From: Myxococcales bacterium
Lineage (GTDB): Bacteria; Myxococcota_A; Polyangia; Polyangiales; Polyangiaceae
Length of the DNA stretch: 40,444 bases
Direction: 5' to 3'
Assembly (NCBI GenBank): GCA_025359105.1
Contig: JANYHK010000057.1
Span: 1 to 40,444, forward strand
Position 1 is the stretch's first letter; each line of letters starts with the position of its first letter. The notes below the pieces were generated by a model that ran no database searches, was not told the DNA's origin, and worked only from the letters and a program-made list of their open reading frames with translations. Made by a program: the position numbers and the translations under genes. Below are positions 8,550 to 17,314 of this stretch, in pieces.

Positions 8550-9251
8550 ATGTTCACGAGCGACCTTCCCCGAGCGCGTGCCCTGCTCCTATCGGTCGTC
8601 GTCCTGGCGGGGTGCTCGTCGAGCTCCGGCAGCTCGGTCGAGCCGGGCAGCGACGGTGGAGGAACGGCGAACGACGGCGCGACCGGCGACGGCGGCGGGC
8701 CGGGCCCGGACGGCGGAGTAAACCCGAGCGACGGCGGCGCCGACACCGCGGTACCGCCGTCCGACGCTGGCAGCGACGCGTCCGGCGCCTTCGCGTTGAC
8801 GAGCGCCGCGCTCGCGGAGGGGGCGACGCTGGGCGCCGCCAATACGTGCGATGGCGCCAACACCTCGCCGCCGTTCCACTGGGCAGGTGCCCCCGCCGGC
8901 GCGCAGTCGTTTGCCATCGTGCTCACCGACAAGACGAACGGCCTCGTGCACTGGGCGATCTACGACATCGGCGCGGCGACGTCGGACGTGGCCGCCGCGA
9001 TCGCGTCCGCGTACCAGCCGGCCGCGCCCGCGGGCGCGAAGCAGGCCAAGAGCATCAGCGGCTCCCCGGCCTACGCCGGCCCGTGCCCCCCGAAGGGCGG
9101 CGGCGCGCACACCTACGAGTTCGCCCTCTACGCGGCCGACGTCGCGCAGCTCCCCGGCACCACGGCCAACACGACGAAGGAGGCGATCGTCGCCCTCCTC
9201 GGAACGCACAAGACGGGCAGCGCGAACCTCACCGGGAAGTACAGCCGCTGA
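8550..9251 (+). CDS. PEBP/YbhB-like lipoprotein
   Basis: The 233-aa product starts with a lipoprotein signal peptide ending in LAGC, with Cys22 as the lipidated residue. A low-complexity linker of Gly, Asp and Pro (DGGG repeats, residues 25-75) follows, typical of myxobacterial surface lipoproteins. The C-terminal domain (about 85-230) resembles the phosphatidylethanolamine-binding / Raf kinase inhibitor family seen in YbhB and YbcL: SPPFHWAGAPAGAQSFAIVLTD, LVHWAIYDI and GPCPPKGGGAHTYEFALYA. Its ligand is unknown. The ATG at 8550 was chosen because the signal peptide begins there; upstream codons in the same frame belong to no recognisable domain. Confidence 0.88.
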   Translation: MFTSDLPRARALLLSVVVLAGCSSSSGSSVEPGSDGGGTANDGATGDGGGPGPDGGVNPSDGGADTAVPPSDAGSDASGAFALTSAALAEGATLGAANTCDGANTSPPFHWAGAPAGAQSFAIVLTDKTNGLVHWAIYDIGAATSDVAAAIASAYQPAAPAGAKQAKSISGSPAYAGPCPPKGGGAHTYEFALYAADVAQLPGTTANTTKEAIVALLGTHKTGSANLTGKYSR

Positions 9252-9263
9252 CCGCGCGCGCAG

Positions 9264-11150
9264 ATGACTGATGCGCTCGCGCCGAAAGGGCGTTCGCTCT
9301 ACCCTGGAGACGTGAAGATCGCGCTCCTGTACCCGCCGCCCTGGAAGATCGCCGGGGCCTGCGACGCACCGGACCCGAAGGACGGTCCGCCCGACGGGTA
9401 CAAAGTAGGCGATCTCGACGCCGACTTCTACCAGACGCCGTACGGCCTCTTCTCGATCGGCGCCCAGGCGATCCGCGCTGGTCATCAGGTCAAGGTGCTC
9501 AACCTGAGCTCCTTCGCGTGGTCGCGCGTCGAGGAGATCGTGCGCGCGCTCGACGCCGACGTCTTCGGGATGTCCTGCTGGACCGCGAACCGCCGCGGCG
9601 TCGCCCTCGTCGCCGATCTGGTGAAGCGGACGCACCTGCGCGCGCACGTCGTGGTGGGCGGCCCGCACGCCACGCCGCTCGCGAAGGAGCTCCTCGCGCA
9701 CCACCCGGCGATCGACACCGTGTGCATCGGCGAGAGCGACGCGACGTTCCTCGAGATCGTGGATCGCGTGGCGGCCGGCGCGCCCGTCACCGGCCTCGCC
9801 AGCACGGCGTACCGGGACGGCGGGACCATCCTCCTCGCGCCAGAGCGCCCGCAGATCAAGGACCTGGACACACTCGCGTCGCCGCAGGACTACTTCGATA
9901 CCCACATCCTGATGACGTCGCGCGGCTGCCCGTGGGCGTGCACGTTCTGCGGCGCGGAGACGAGCTGGGGCCGCGGTTTCCGCTCCAACTCGGTCGCCTA
10001 CGTCGTCGCCGCGCTCGCGAAGATGGTCGCGCGCCTCCCGGTGAAGATGGTCCAGATCAAGGACGACACGTTCACCACCCACAAGAAGCGCGTGGTCGAG
10101 ATGTGCCGCGAAATCCGCGCGCGGAAGCTCGCGTTTTTCTGGAGCTGCGACACACGCGTCGACATGCTGAACGACGAGCTTCTCCGCGAGATGCGCCTCG
10201 CCGGCTGCCAGCGCCTCAGCCTCGGCGTCGAGAGCGGCTCGCAGCGCATCCTCGATCTCATCGAAAAGAAGATCACGGTGGACGAGATCGCCGCGACGAC
10301 CGAGCTCGCGAAGAAGTACGGCATCAAGGTCCGGTACTACATGATGCTCGGCAACCGCGGCGAGACGGCGGAGTCGATGGACGAGACGCTGCGCTTCCTG
10401 GAGCGCGCGCAGCCGCACGAGTACATCTTCTCGTGCCTCTCGATCTACCCCGGCACGCCCGACTTCAAGGACGCCGAGAAGGCCGGCTGGCTGAAGCGCG
10501 AGATCTATTTCCGCGAGCGCTTTCAGGAGTTGAAGATTCCGTTCGACGCGTCCGAGACCGACACCGCGCGCATGAACGCGTGGTTCGCCGAGAACAGCGG
10601 CCTCCGGCACCTGCACCGGGACACCGTCGCCGAGCGTGAGGAGACGCTCGCCCTCCTCGGCGACTACCACGCTGCGCACATGGACTACGGCGTCGCGCTC
10701 TACGACGCGGGCGATCTCGACGGCGCCGAACGCCACGTTCGCCGCGCGCTGGAGCTCGGATTTCCGTGTCCAGGGCTCGTCTACAACCACCTCGCGTGCA
10801 TCGCCAAGGCGCGCGGCGATCTCGACGGCATGATGGACCATTTCACGACGGCTGCGAAGGTGGACCCGCAACACTACGTCCTCATCCAGAACGTGCAGGC
10901 GGCGCGCGCGTGGTTCAAGCAGGAGGGGCCGGCGAAGAAGCTCCCACTCACGTTGACCGTGAGCCACGATTTCCAGCTCCTCGAGCGCACGGTCCAGCCC
11001 ACGCTCCCGGGGCCGCTGCCCGACGATTTCGCGGAGTGGGGGCCCGCGACGTCTCCGCCCGAGCCCGCCGCCGCCTACGTGAAGACGCCCGACGTGGAGG
11101 GCAGTGGCAAGGGGCTCGAGCCGCGCACGCGCCTGAAGGTCGTCTCCTGA
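9264..11150 (+). CDS. B12-binding-domain radical SAM protein with TPR-like C-terminus
   Basis: The 628-aa protein has an N-terminal cobalamin-binding-like domain (KIALLYPPP near residue 18, VVVGGPHATPLAKELL near 130). A radical SAM core follows with the cluster motif GCPWACTFCGA near residue 222 (CxxxCxxC) and LGVESGSQRILDLI near 320. The last 150 residues include a TPR-like helical pair (GVALYDAGDLDGAERHVRRALELG). Enzymes of this class perform methylations, rearrangements and hopanoid or lipid modifications, and the substrate cannot be predicted from sequence. The start is ambiguous: ATG at 9264 lacks a ribosome-binding site and GTG at 9312 would begin directly at the domain. It lies 12 bp after the PEBP gene. 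Confidence 0.88.
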   Translation: MTDALAPKGRSLYPGDVKIALLYPPPWKIAGACDAPDPKDGPPDGYKVGDLDADFYQTPYGLFSIGAQAIRAGHQVKVLNLSSFAWSRVEEIVRALDADVFGMSCWTANRRGVALVADLVKRTHLRAHVVVGGPHATPLAKELLAHHPAIDTVCIGESDATFLEIVDRVAAGAPVTGLASTAYRDGGTILLAPERPQIKDLDTLASPQDYFDTHILMTSRGCPWACTFCGAETSWGRGFRSNSVAYVVAALAKMVARLPVKMVQIKDDTFTTHKKRVVEMCREIRARKLAFFWSCDTRVDMLNDELLREMRLAGCQRLSLGVESGSQRILDLIEKKITVDEIAATTELAKKYGIKVRYYMMLGNRGETAESMDETLRFLERAQPHEYIFSCLSIYPGTPDFKDAEKAGWLKREIYFRERFQELKIPFDASETDTARMNAWFAENSGLRHLHRDTVAEREETLALLGDYHAAHMDYGVALYDAGDLDGAERHVRRALELGFPCPGLVYNHLACIAKARGDLDGMMDHFTTAAKVDPQHYVLIQNVQAARAWFKQEGPAKKLPLTLTVSHDFQLLERTVQPTLPGPLPDDFAEWGPATSPPEPAAAYVKTPDVEGSGKGLEPRTRLKVVS

Positions 11151-11199
11151 GGGAGAACCGGCAGATCCGGCAGCCAGTACGCAGCAATGGAGCCGGCGG

Positions 11200-12312
11200 T
11201 CAGCCCCGGAGCCAGAGCACCAGCGCCGCGGCCCCGACGAGCAGGCGGACGCCCTCGACGGGGATCGCCCACCGCTTCTTCTCCAGGATCCCACCCACCG
11301 ACAGCACCGTCCCGAAGACGCACAACGCCGCGAGCACGAGCGCGCCGCGCGGGATGAGCGACTCCCACATGACGAGCGCGAACGTCGCCGCCACGAGCGC
11401 CGCAACCTGGACCAGCACGTAGACCGTCCGCCCACGCGCGAGCGGCGGAGCGTACTTGCGGTACGTCGCGCGCGCGACAGCGGCGGGCGGCGGCATCTCC
11501 TGCCCGCGCGGCTTCCACGCTGGCGACGCGAACCAGACGCGCAGCCTGTCCGTTCCTTGCGCGCGCCAGGCCATCCCCGCCATCTCCGGCCAGTAGTGCA
11601 CCTGCGCCCAGATCGGGTTGAAGCTCGCGAGCGGCTTCGTCGTCCCGTACACGCACGGCTCGATCTCTTCGGCGTAGGTGCCGAAGAGGCGATCCCAAAC
11701 GATGAGGATCGCCCCGTAGTTCTTGTCGAGGTACTGGGGGTTGATCGCGTGGTGTACGCGGTGGTGCTCGGGCAGGTTCAGGATCCAGCCGATCGGCCCC
11801 TTGAATTTGCCGACGAGCTCGGTGTGGATCCAGAACTGGTAGAGCGTGCTGAACGACACCGCCGTCGCGAACGCCGGCAGCGAGACGCCCGCGAACGAGA
11901 GCGGCAGGTAGAAGGGGAGGCTGGTCCAGCTCGTCAGCACCGACTGGCGCAGCGCGACGGCGAGGTTGTAGTCCTCGCTCTGGTGGTGCACGACGTGGGC
12001 GGCCCAGAGGAAGTTCACCTCGTGGCTCATCCGATGCCACCAGTAGTAGAGGAAATCCACGCCGATCCACGCCAGCGCCCAGTCCGCCCAAGGCGGCAGC
12101 GTCGTGATGCGGTGGTCGTACGCCCACGCGAAGACCGCGAGCTGCGCTCCGCGCTCGAAGATGAGCAGGACCTGCTGCTGGATGCCGCAGGACAGGTCGG
12201 TCACCGCGTCGCCGACGCGGTACAAACGGACCTTCTTCGCGCGCGCGACGAGGAGCTCCACGGCGATCAGCACGAAGAAGAGCGGGATCGCCAGCGCGAT
12301 GTAGTTGCGCAT
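11200..12312 (-). CDS. Sterol desaturase / fatty acid hydroxylase family membrane protein
   Basis: A 370-aa polytopic protein with the di-iron histidine boxes of the fatty-acid hydroxylase superfamily: HRMSH, HVVHH and HRVHH, plus a later HYW. Hydrophobic helices flank the boxes at the N-terminus (YIALAIPLFFVLIAVELL) and C-terminus. Relatives hydroxylate or desaturate sterols, fatty acids or alkylglycerol ethers using O2. Which of these applies is not decidable here; the segment after the third box (PCVYGTTKPLASFNPIWAQVHYW) resembles alkylglycerol-monooxygenase-like members. The ATG at 12312 was chosen because longer readings run into the divergent gene. It converges with the radical SAM gene, 49 bp apart. 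Confidence 0.87.
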   Translation of the reverse strand: MRNYIALAIPLFFVLIAVELLVARAKKVRLYRVGDAVTDLSCGIQQQVLLIFERGAQLAVFAWAYDHRITTLPPWADWALAWIGVDFLYYWWHRMSHEVNFLWAAHVVHHQSEDYNLAVALRQSVLTSWTSLPFYLPLSFAGVSLPAFATAVSFSTLYQFWIHTELVGKFKGPIGWILNLPEHHRVHHAINPQYLDKNYGAILIVWDRLFGTYAEEIEPCVYGTTKPLASFNPIWAQVHYWPEMAGMAWRAQGTDRLRVWFASPAWKPRGQEMPPPAAVARATYRKYAPPLARGRTVYVLVQVAALVAATFALVMWESLIPRGALVLAALCVFGTVLSVGGILEKKRWAIPVEGVRLLVGAAALVLWLRG

Positions 12313-12358
12313 CCGAAACGCATCGTAGCGCGCGCGGCGCGGGCCTGCTCCTGGTAAC

Positions 12359-13120
12359 ATGCCCCACATGACGCAGCCCGAAACCAAGGCGCCCGGCCTC
12401 CCGAACATCGACGTCAACGAATATGGGGGGAAGAAGGACGGCGTGCGCCAGCAGATGAACCGGCGACTGTTCATGCAGCTCCTCGTCTTCGACGCCCCGA
12501 GCGGCGCTTCGGCGGAGAAGCTTTGCGCGGCGACGGCGGAGGCGATGGGCGCGCGCAAGGTCGGCTCGGTCGTGTACGCCGACGCCAACGCGCCCACCGG
12601 CGTGGGCCTCCTCACCTGGAGCGAGGATCCCGCGCACTTCGTTCGCAACGTGCGACCCGCCTTCGCGGAGGGCCCGCTCGCCGCCGTCGTGCATCGCCCG
12701 CACTTCACGATGCTTGGTCGAAGCTACGCGATCGGCCACGAGCCGCAGCTCGAGCACTGGCTCATTCAACGCTCGGTCGAGAACGTGATGGATGAGACGA
12801 CGCCCTGGCACGTCTGGTACCCGCTCCGCCGCAGCGGCGCCTTCGCGCGTCTCGAGCCCCAGGAGCAGAGTGGCATCCTCCGCGAGCACGGCACGATCGG
12901 TCACGCTTACGGCGAGCAGGGCCTCGCGACCGACATCCGCCTCGCGTGCCATGGCATCGACGCGGAGGACAACGAGTTCGTGATCGGCCTCGTCGGCAAG
13001 GATCTGCACCCGCTCAGCCACCTCGTCCAGACGATGCGCAAGACGAGGCAGACGAGCGAGTTCATCGCCAAGATGGGCCCGTTCTTCGTCGGCTACGCGG
13101 TCGCGCGGACGCGGGCGTAG
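12359..13120 (+). CDS. Chlorite dismutase / HemQ family protein
   Basis: The 253-aa product matches the chlorite dismutase-like fold, most clearly the C-terminal stretch HPLSHLVQTMRKTRQTSEF followed by KMGPFFVGYAVA. A candidate heme-site region is REHGTIGHAY near residue 180. In many bacteria this family is HemQ/ChdC, which converts coproheme III to heme b with peroxide; true chlorite dismutases are rarer. No other heme gene is adjacent, so the role is inferred. ATG at 12359 or 12368 could be the start, and neither has a clear ribosome-binding site. It is divergent from the desaturase-like gene with only 46 bp between, suggesting back-to-back promoters. Confidence 0.82.
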   Translation: MPHMTQPETKAPGLPNIDVNEYGGKKDGVRQQMNRRLFMQLLVFDAPSGASAEKLCAATAEAMGARKVGSVVYADANAPTGVGLLTWSEDPAHFVRNVRPAFAEGPLAAVVHRPHFTMLGRSYAIGHEPQLEHWLIQRSVENVMDETTPWHVWYPLRRSGAFARLEPQEQSGILREHGTIGHAYGEQGLATDIRLACHGIDAEDNEFVIGLVGKDLHPLSHLVQTMRKTRQTSEFIAKMGPFFVGYAVARTRA

Positions 13121-13127
13121 AGCGGAG

Positions 13128-14432
13128 CTACCGCGACGCCGCGAGGGCGAGCAGCACGCCGGCGAAGATCGCGCCCAGGGCGATGACGGCGAGCACGCGG
13201 CCCCGGCTCGTGGCGCCGCGCGCGGGCTCGGTGGGACTCTCCGCGAGAGGCGCCGGGGAGCTCACTGAATCCGGTATGGGCATGGATTCGTGGGAGGGCG
13301 TCGAGGGCGCCGGCTGCGACGCAGGGCCGCCGAGCATGATCACCGGCGTCGGCGTCAGCCTTCCCCGATCCGACGCCGAACGGCTCGAAGGCGCCGCCGG
13401 CGGCTCGATGGCGCCCATCTCGCGGCTAGAGATCCGTCGCGCCGTGCGCACGCCGCCGGCGCTCCCGCGCTTGACGAGGTCGGCAGAGCGCGGCGCGTCG
13501 TCTGGCCAGTCTCCCGGGAGCGCGCGCAAGCGGAGCAGTTCGTCGAGCATCGCCTCGGCGCTCGGGTACCGCTGCGCCGGATGCCGCACGAGCGCCTTGG
13601 CGACGACCGCCTCGAGCTCGATGGTCAAGGCATCGGAACGGCCGAGCGCCAGCGGCGGCGCTCGGCCATCGAGCTTCGCGCGCGCGAGCTCGCGCGGCCC
13701 CTCGAACTCCGAGAAGGGGTGCTCGCCGACGATCGCCGTGTAGAGGAGCGCCCCGACGGAGTAGACGTCGGAGCGCTCGTCGGCCGCGCGCGAGGCGAGG
13801 ATCTGCTCGGGGGCCATGTACTCGAGCGTCCCCAGCGTCACGTTCATGCGCGTCAGCTCCTTCATCGGCGGCGTCATCGAGCGATCGGGCGTCTTGGGCG
13901 CCTCGAGCGGGCGCTTGGTCAAGCGGCTCAAGCTGAAGTCGAAGATGATCGCCCGATAGCCCTCGCCGCCGCCGTACGGGCGGAGGATGATGTTGCCCGG
14001 CTTGAGATCGCGGTGGACGATCCGCACGGCGTGGAGATCGCGCAGGCCGCGGAGCAGATCGATGCCCAGGTCGACGCCCTCTTCGACGCTGAGGACGGTG
14101 CTGGTCATGAGCGTCGAGAGGAGGTGCCCCTCGACGTACTCCATCACCAGGACGAGGCTGAAGACCGGATCGACGAGCATCTCGTGGATCTTGACGACGT
14201 GCTCGCTCTCCACGCGCGCGAGGAAATACGCCTCACGGCGCAGTCGCTCGACGACCTCCTCGTCCTGCAGGAGCGGCGGGTGAGGGCGCTTGAGCGCGAC
14301 GCGCTCGCCCGTCGCGATGCGGTGGCCGAGCCACACCTCCGCGAACGCGCCGGCGCCGAGCTTGCGGTCGACCGCGTACCGGCCATCGAGGATGGCTCCC
14401 TCCGCGAACTGCCCTCGCGCTGCCGCGCTCAA
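13128..14432 (-). CDS. Ser/Thr protein kinase with DFS in place of DFG, C-terminal membrane anchor
   Basis: The 434-aa kinase has a Gly-loop GAGAFAEVW, ATP-binding Lys48 in VALKRP, catalytic HRDLKPGN (140-147) and GTLEYMAPEQ as P+1/APE. The magnesium loop reads FDFSLSR, so the DFG glycine is Ser167. Asp165 remains, so activity is possible but altered loop dynamics are likely. After the kinase domain come a Pro/Ser-rich linker and one membrane helix (VLAVIALGAIFAGVLLALA) near the C-terminus. The start is taken as TTG at 14432 because it overlaps the upstream stop (TTGA) and the preceding frame belongs to that gene. Coupling to the sugar transferase suggests a role in controlling polysaccharide production (inference). 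Confidence 0.88.
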   Translation of the reverse strand: MSAAARGQFAEGAILDGRYAVDRKLGAGAFAEVWLGHRIATGERVALKRPHPPLLQDEEVVERLRREAYFLARVESEHVVKIHEMLVDPVFSLVLVMEYVEGHLLSTLMTSTVLSVEEGVDLGIDLLRGLRDLHAVRIVHRDLKPGNIILRPYGGGEGYRAIIFDFSLSRLTKRPLEAPKTPDRSMTPPMKELTRMNVTLGTLEYMAPEQILASRAADERSDVYSVGALLYTAIVGEHPFSEFEGPRELARAKLDGRAPPLALGRSDALTIELEAVVAKALVRHPAQRYPSAEAMLDELLRLRALPGDWPDDAPRSADLVKRGSAGGVRTARRISSREMGAIEPPAAPSSRSASDRGRLTPTPVIMLGGPASQPAPSTPSHESMPIPDSVSSPAPLAESPTEPARGATSRGRVLAVIALGAIFAGVLLALAASR

Positions 14433-16354
14433 ACGCCTGTCCCTCGGAGCACGACGCCGACGGTACGCGCCAGAATGTAGATGTCCAGCCAAGGCGACCA
14501 GTTGCGCACGTAGTGCACATCCATGCGCAACCGCGCGGCGAAGCCGGTCGCGTTGCGGTCACTGACCTGCCACAAGCCCGTCATTCCCGGCATCGCGCGG
14601 AGGATGATGCCCTCCCTGCCGTTCATCTGCGGGATCTCGCGATCGAGGTAGGGCCGCGGCCCGATGAGGCTCATCTCGCCGCGCACCACGTTCCAGAGCT
14701 GCGGGAGCTCGTCCAGGCTGTATTTCCGCACGATGCGACCGACGCGCGTGACGCGCGGATCGTTGGTCAGCTTGTGGAACTCCTCGTACTCGGCGCGGAG
14801 CTTGGGGTCGGCGTCGAGCACGGCCTTCAGGCGCGCCTCGCCGTCGCCGTGCATGCTGCGGAACTTCGCCGCGCGGAAGCGCTGGCCGTCGCGGCCGACG
14901 CGCTCCTGGAAATAGAAGACGGGGCCACGCGAGTCGAGCCGGATGGCGAGGCAGAGGAGGGCGATGAACGGCAAGATGCAGAGCCCGCCGAGCAGCGTGA
15001 GCGCGACGTCGATGATTCGCTTGGCCAGCCGCGGCCACGGGAGCATCAGCTGCTGCCGGACCTCGATCCCGAGCACGCCCCCGACGTCGCGCGCCGGGAC
15101 GCCGAGGCTCGCGAAGCCCGCGAGATCAGGGATGACGAGAAGATGCGAGAACGCGCCACCGACGCGCTCGGTGATCTCGACGAGCTGCTCGCCGCTCTGG
15201 TTGGGGAGCGCGACGATGGCGTAGGAGATCCCGAGGCGACGGGCGAGCACCGACGCGAGCGCAAACCCGCCGACGACCGGCACCCCCTCCACCTCGGCGA
15301 ACATGCCGCGTGCCCGCGGAGGAGTGGACGCGGGCTTCGGCGGAGCGTCGGTGGCGACGAGATCGCTGGTCTTGGCGCGCATGGACGGCGTCACCAGATC
15401 CGTCGTGTGCTGGGTGACCGATTTTACCTCGATCCCGTCGCCGCTGATCCGCGCCCGTAGCGTCCCATGCTTGGCCCGGTCGTCGTCGAGGATCATCACG
15501 GGCTTCAGCCCGAAGCCCGGCTGCGCGCGGAGTGTGCGCACGGTGGTGCGGCCGACCTTTCCTGCGCCGATGACGACGACCGGGTGTCCCCACCACGCGC
15601 TCGCCGCGCACTGCCCGCGGAGCACGGAGCGGCATATCGGGACGAGGAAGAGCGCCGCGCCCCACCAACCGAGCGCGCCCCAAGGCGTCCAGTGCGTGCC
15701 GTGCGTACGGATGGCGAAGCCCATCACCATGGCCGACGCGAGCACGAACGTGAGCGCCATCGTGGTGTTCCGGATCTCGTCGGGGGGGCTGTTCGCCATG
15801 GCCGAGTACTGGCCGAGCGCGGTGAAGAGCGCGACGCACATCACCATCACCGGCATGCCGAGGACGTACGAGTCGAGCCGAAAGTCGCCGAACGTCGCGG
15901 TGTTCAAGGCGATGCCGACGAGCGCTGCCAGAGAGAGCGACGCCCAGTCGGTGGCGAGCAGCGCGGACGTCGTCAAGAGCGGGCGGCACTTCACCGAGAG
16001 GCCCGCCAGCGCCGGACTCTCGCGCGCAGCGAGCGATGGGTTCTTCCCGGCGACCGCGCGCCGCTCCTGGAGCTGCTCGAGCAGCGCCCTCGCGAGCGCC
16101 GTCCGCGACAGGATCCCCATCTGGATCATGATCTGGCCGATCTGGCCCCCCTGCTCCTCCTGGTAGCGGAGCGCGCCGCGCACCTGCTCGGGCGTGGCCG
16201 CGCCGTGCTTGATGAGGATCTGGCAGATCTCGTTGCCGCGCTTGCGACGCCTCCCGAAGTACGCAGGGACGCGCCGCGACGAGCGTTCGCGCGCCGGCTC
16301 CGTTTCCTGCGCTTCTTGGGGGACGGCGGGTTCGGGTTCGTTTGACGGGGTCAT
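14429..16354 (-). CDS. Undecaprenyl-phosphate sugar phosphotransferase with N-terminal MshEN-like domain
   Basis: This 641-aa protein starts the lipid-linked assembly of an exopolysaccharide or O-antigen by moving a hexose-1-phosphate onto undecaprenyl phosphate. Residues 40-98 form a type II secretion ATPase N-terminal / MshEN-like module (ICQILIKHGAATPEQVRGAL repeated as IGQIMIQMGILSRTALARAL). Membrane helices follow, then a nucleotide-binding-like fold (VVVIGAGKVGRTTVRTLR) and the bacterial sugar transferase domain: FYFQERVGRDGQRFRAAKFR, SLDELPQLWNVVRGEMSLIG and MPGMTGLWQVSDRN. MshEN modules in MshE bind c-di-GMP, so allosteric control is plausible. The ATG at 16354 has GGAGTCGGAG upstream. 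A WbaP/WcaJ-type enzyme is likely; the sugar is unknown. Confidence 0.9.
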   Translation of the reverse strand: MTPSNEPEPAVPQEAQETEPARERSSRRVPAYFGRRRKRGNEICQILIKHGAATPEQVRGALRYQEEQGGQIGQIMIQMGILSRTALARALLEQLQERRAVAGKNPSLAARESPALAGLSVKCRPLLTTSALLATDWASLSLAALVGIALNTATFGDFRLDSYVLGMPVMVMCVALFTALGQYSAMANSPPDEIRNTTMALTFVLASAMVMGFAIRTHGTHWTPWGALGWWGAALFLVPICRSVLRGQCAASAWWGHPVVVIGAGKVGRTTVRTLRAQPGFGLKPVMILDDDRAKHGTLRARISGDGIEVKSVTQHTTDLVTPSMRAKTSDLVATDAPPKPASTPPRARGMFAEVEGVPVVGGFALASVLARRLGISYAIVALPNQSGEQLVEITERVGGAFSHLLVIPDLAGFASLGVPARDVGGVLGIEVRQQLMLPWPRLAKRIIDVALTLLGGLCILPFIALLCLAIRLDSRGPVFYFQERVGRDGQRFRAAKFRSMHGDGEARLKAVLDADPKLRAEYEEFHKLTNDPRVTRVGRIVRKYSLDELPQLWNVVRGEMSLIGPRPYLDREIPQMNGREGIILRAMPGMTGLWQVSDRNATGFAARLRMDVHYVRNWSPWLDIYILARTVGVVLRGTGV

Positions 16355-16395
16355 CTCCGACTCCGTTGCGGCTGGCGGGCGGCCCTCGCGCTGGC

Positions 16396-17280
16396 TCACT
16401 TGCGGTGAGGCGGCGGAATCGGGATGTTCGGCGGCACGCCCGGCGGGCGCCCGCCGGAGCCCATGCCCGGGGGCATGAAGCCCTGGATCATCTGCTCGAG
16501 GCTCTGGATCTGGTAATCGGCCGGCACCGCGAAGCGCGCCTCCTCCAGCTTCTTCTCCTCGACCTTGGTGGCTTCCATCCGCCCGGTCTCGGCCCCGTTC
16601 TCGTTCATGATGACGCGGAGCGGGAAGTGGTTGAGATCCGTCAGGGTCATGAGGACCGCGACCTTGGGATCGAGCGTGCCGATGCCCATCGTCCGCAGAT
16701 CGAAGAAGCCGATCTTCTTCGCCATGCACAGCTCGATCTCCTCCTTCTTCTTCTGGCTCGGCTTGTCCTCGGTGATCTTCCAGATCTCGCACTCGTAGCC
16801 GGCGATCTTCTCGATCTTGCCGGTCTTCTCGAACTTCGGCGCCGGATCGGTCGAGGGGGTCGAGCCGGAGGACGACGAGTGGTGTCCCCCCTTGGCCTTC
16901 TTCACGTCGTCGCCGATCTTGTCGAAGTCGAAGACCACCGCCTTCTTGGGATCGTCCATCACGCCGTAGAGCTTCTTCGCCGGTGGGTCGAAGAGCACCC
17001 ACACGCTCTTGCCGAGCATCGGCACGTCTGCGCCCACCGAGGAGGGGAGGTCGAAGCGCATCTTCGGTTGCTTCACCTCGTAGGTGAAAGGCACCGGGGG
17101 CTTGCCGGACTTCTTGTCGGAGAACTGGAGATCGATCTTCCCTTCGAAGGGCTTGTCGAACACTCCGAGGAGGCCGCCGCCGCCGGTGGCTTCGCCGCCG
17201 TCACCGGAGTCCTTCTTGAACTTGCTGCAGCCGAAGAGCACGAGCGCGGTCAGGGCCAGCGCGGCAGGGCGACGGATCAT
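16396..17280 (-). CDS. DUF4412-like lipoprotein
   Basis: The 294-aa product has a lipoprotein signal ending in LFGC (Cys18). A Gly-rich linker is followed by a beta-rich domain that begins with FEGKIDLQF and contains KIAGYECEIWKI and the C-terminal FAVPADYQIQ. These are hallmarks I associate with DUF4412-type periplasmic or outer-membrane proteins of unknown function. A His/Ser insert (GGHHSSSSGST) and a Lys-rich stretch interrupt the middle. The tail is Pro/Gly-rich. It lies 41 bp upstream of the sugar transferase and 34 bp downstream of another membrane protein gene on the same strand, so one transcript is likely. Confidence 0.8.
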   Translation of the reverse strand: MIRRPAALALTALVLFGCSKFKKDSGDGGEATGGGGLLGVFDKPFEGKIDLQFSDKKSGKPPVPFTYEVKQPKMRFDLPSSVGADVPMLGKSVWVLFDPPAKKLYGVMDDPKKAVVFDFDKIGDDVKKAKGGHHSSSSGSTPSTDPAPKFEKTGKIEKIAGYECEIWKITEDKPSQKKKEEIELCMAKKIGFFDLRTMGIGTLDPKVAVLMTLTDLNHFPLRVIMNENGAETGRMEATKVEEKKLEEARFAVPADYQIQSLEQMIQGFMPPGMGSGGRPPGVPPNIPIPPPHRK

Positions 17281-17314
17281 GCGCGATCTTATACCCGTTC
17301 TCGGGGCAGGGAGG

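Noticed and set aside
9264-11150. Radical SAM protein as a maturase of the repeat peptide
   Set aside because: It is on the other strand beyond the P450 remnant and the PEBP gene, and lacks a SPASM/RRE domain; its B12 domain and TPR tail point to another substrate. It cannot be excluded fully.
12359-13120. Annotation as a true chlorite dismutase
   Set aside because: Family membership alone does not show chlorite activity; no perchlorate or chlorate reduction genes are nearby, and HemQ-type function is more common.
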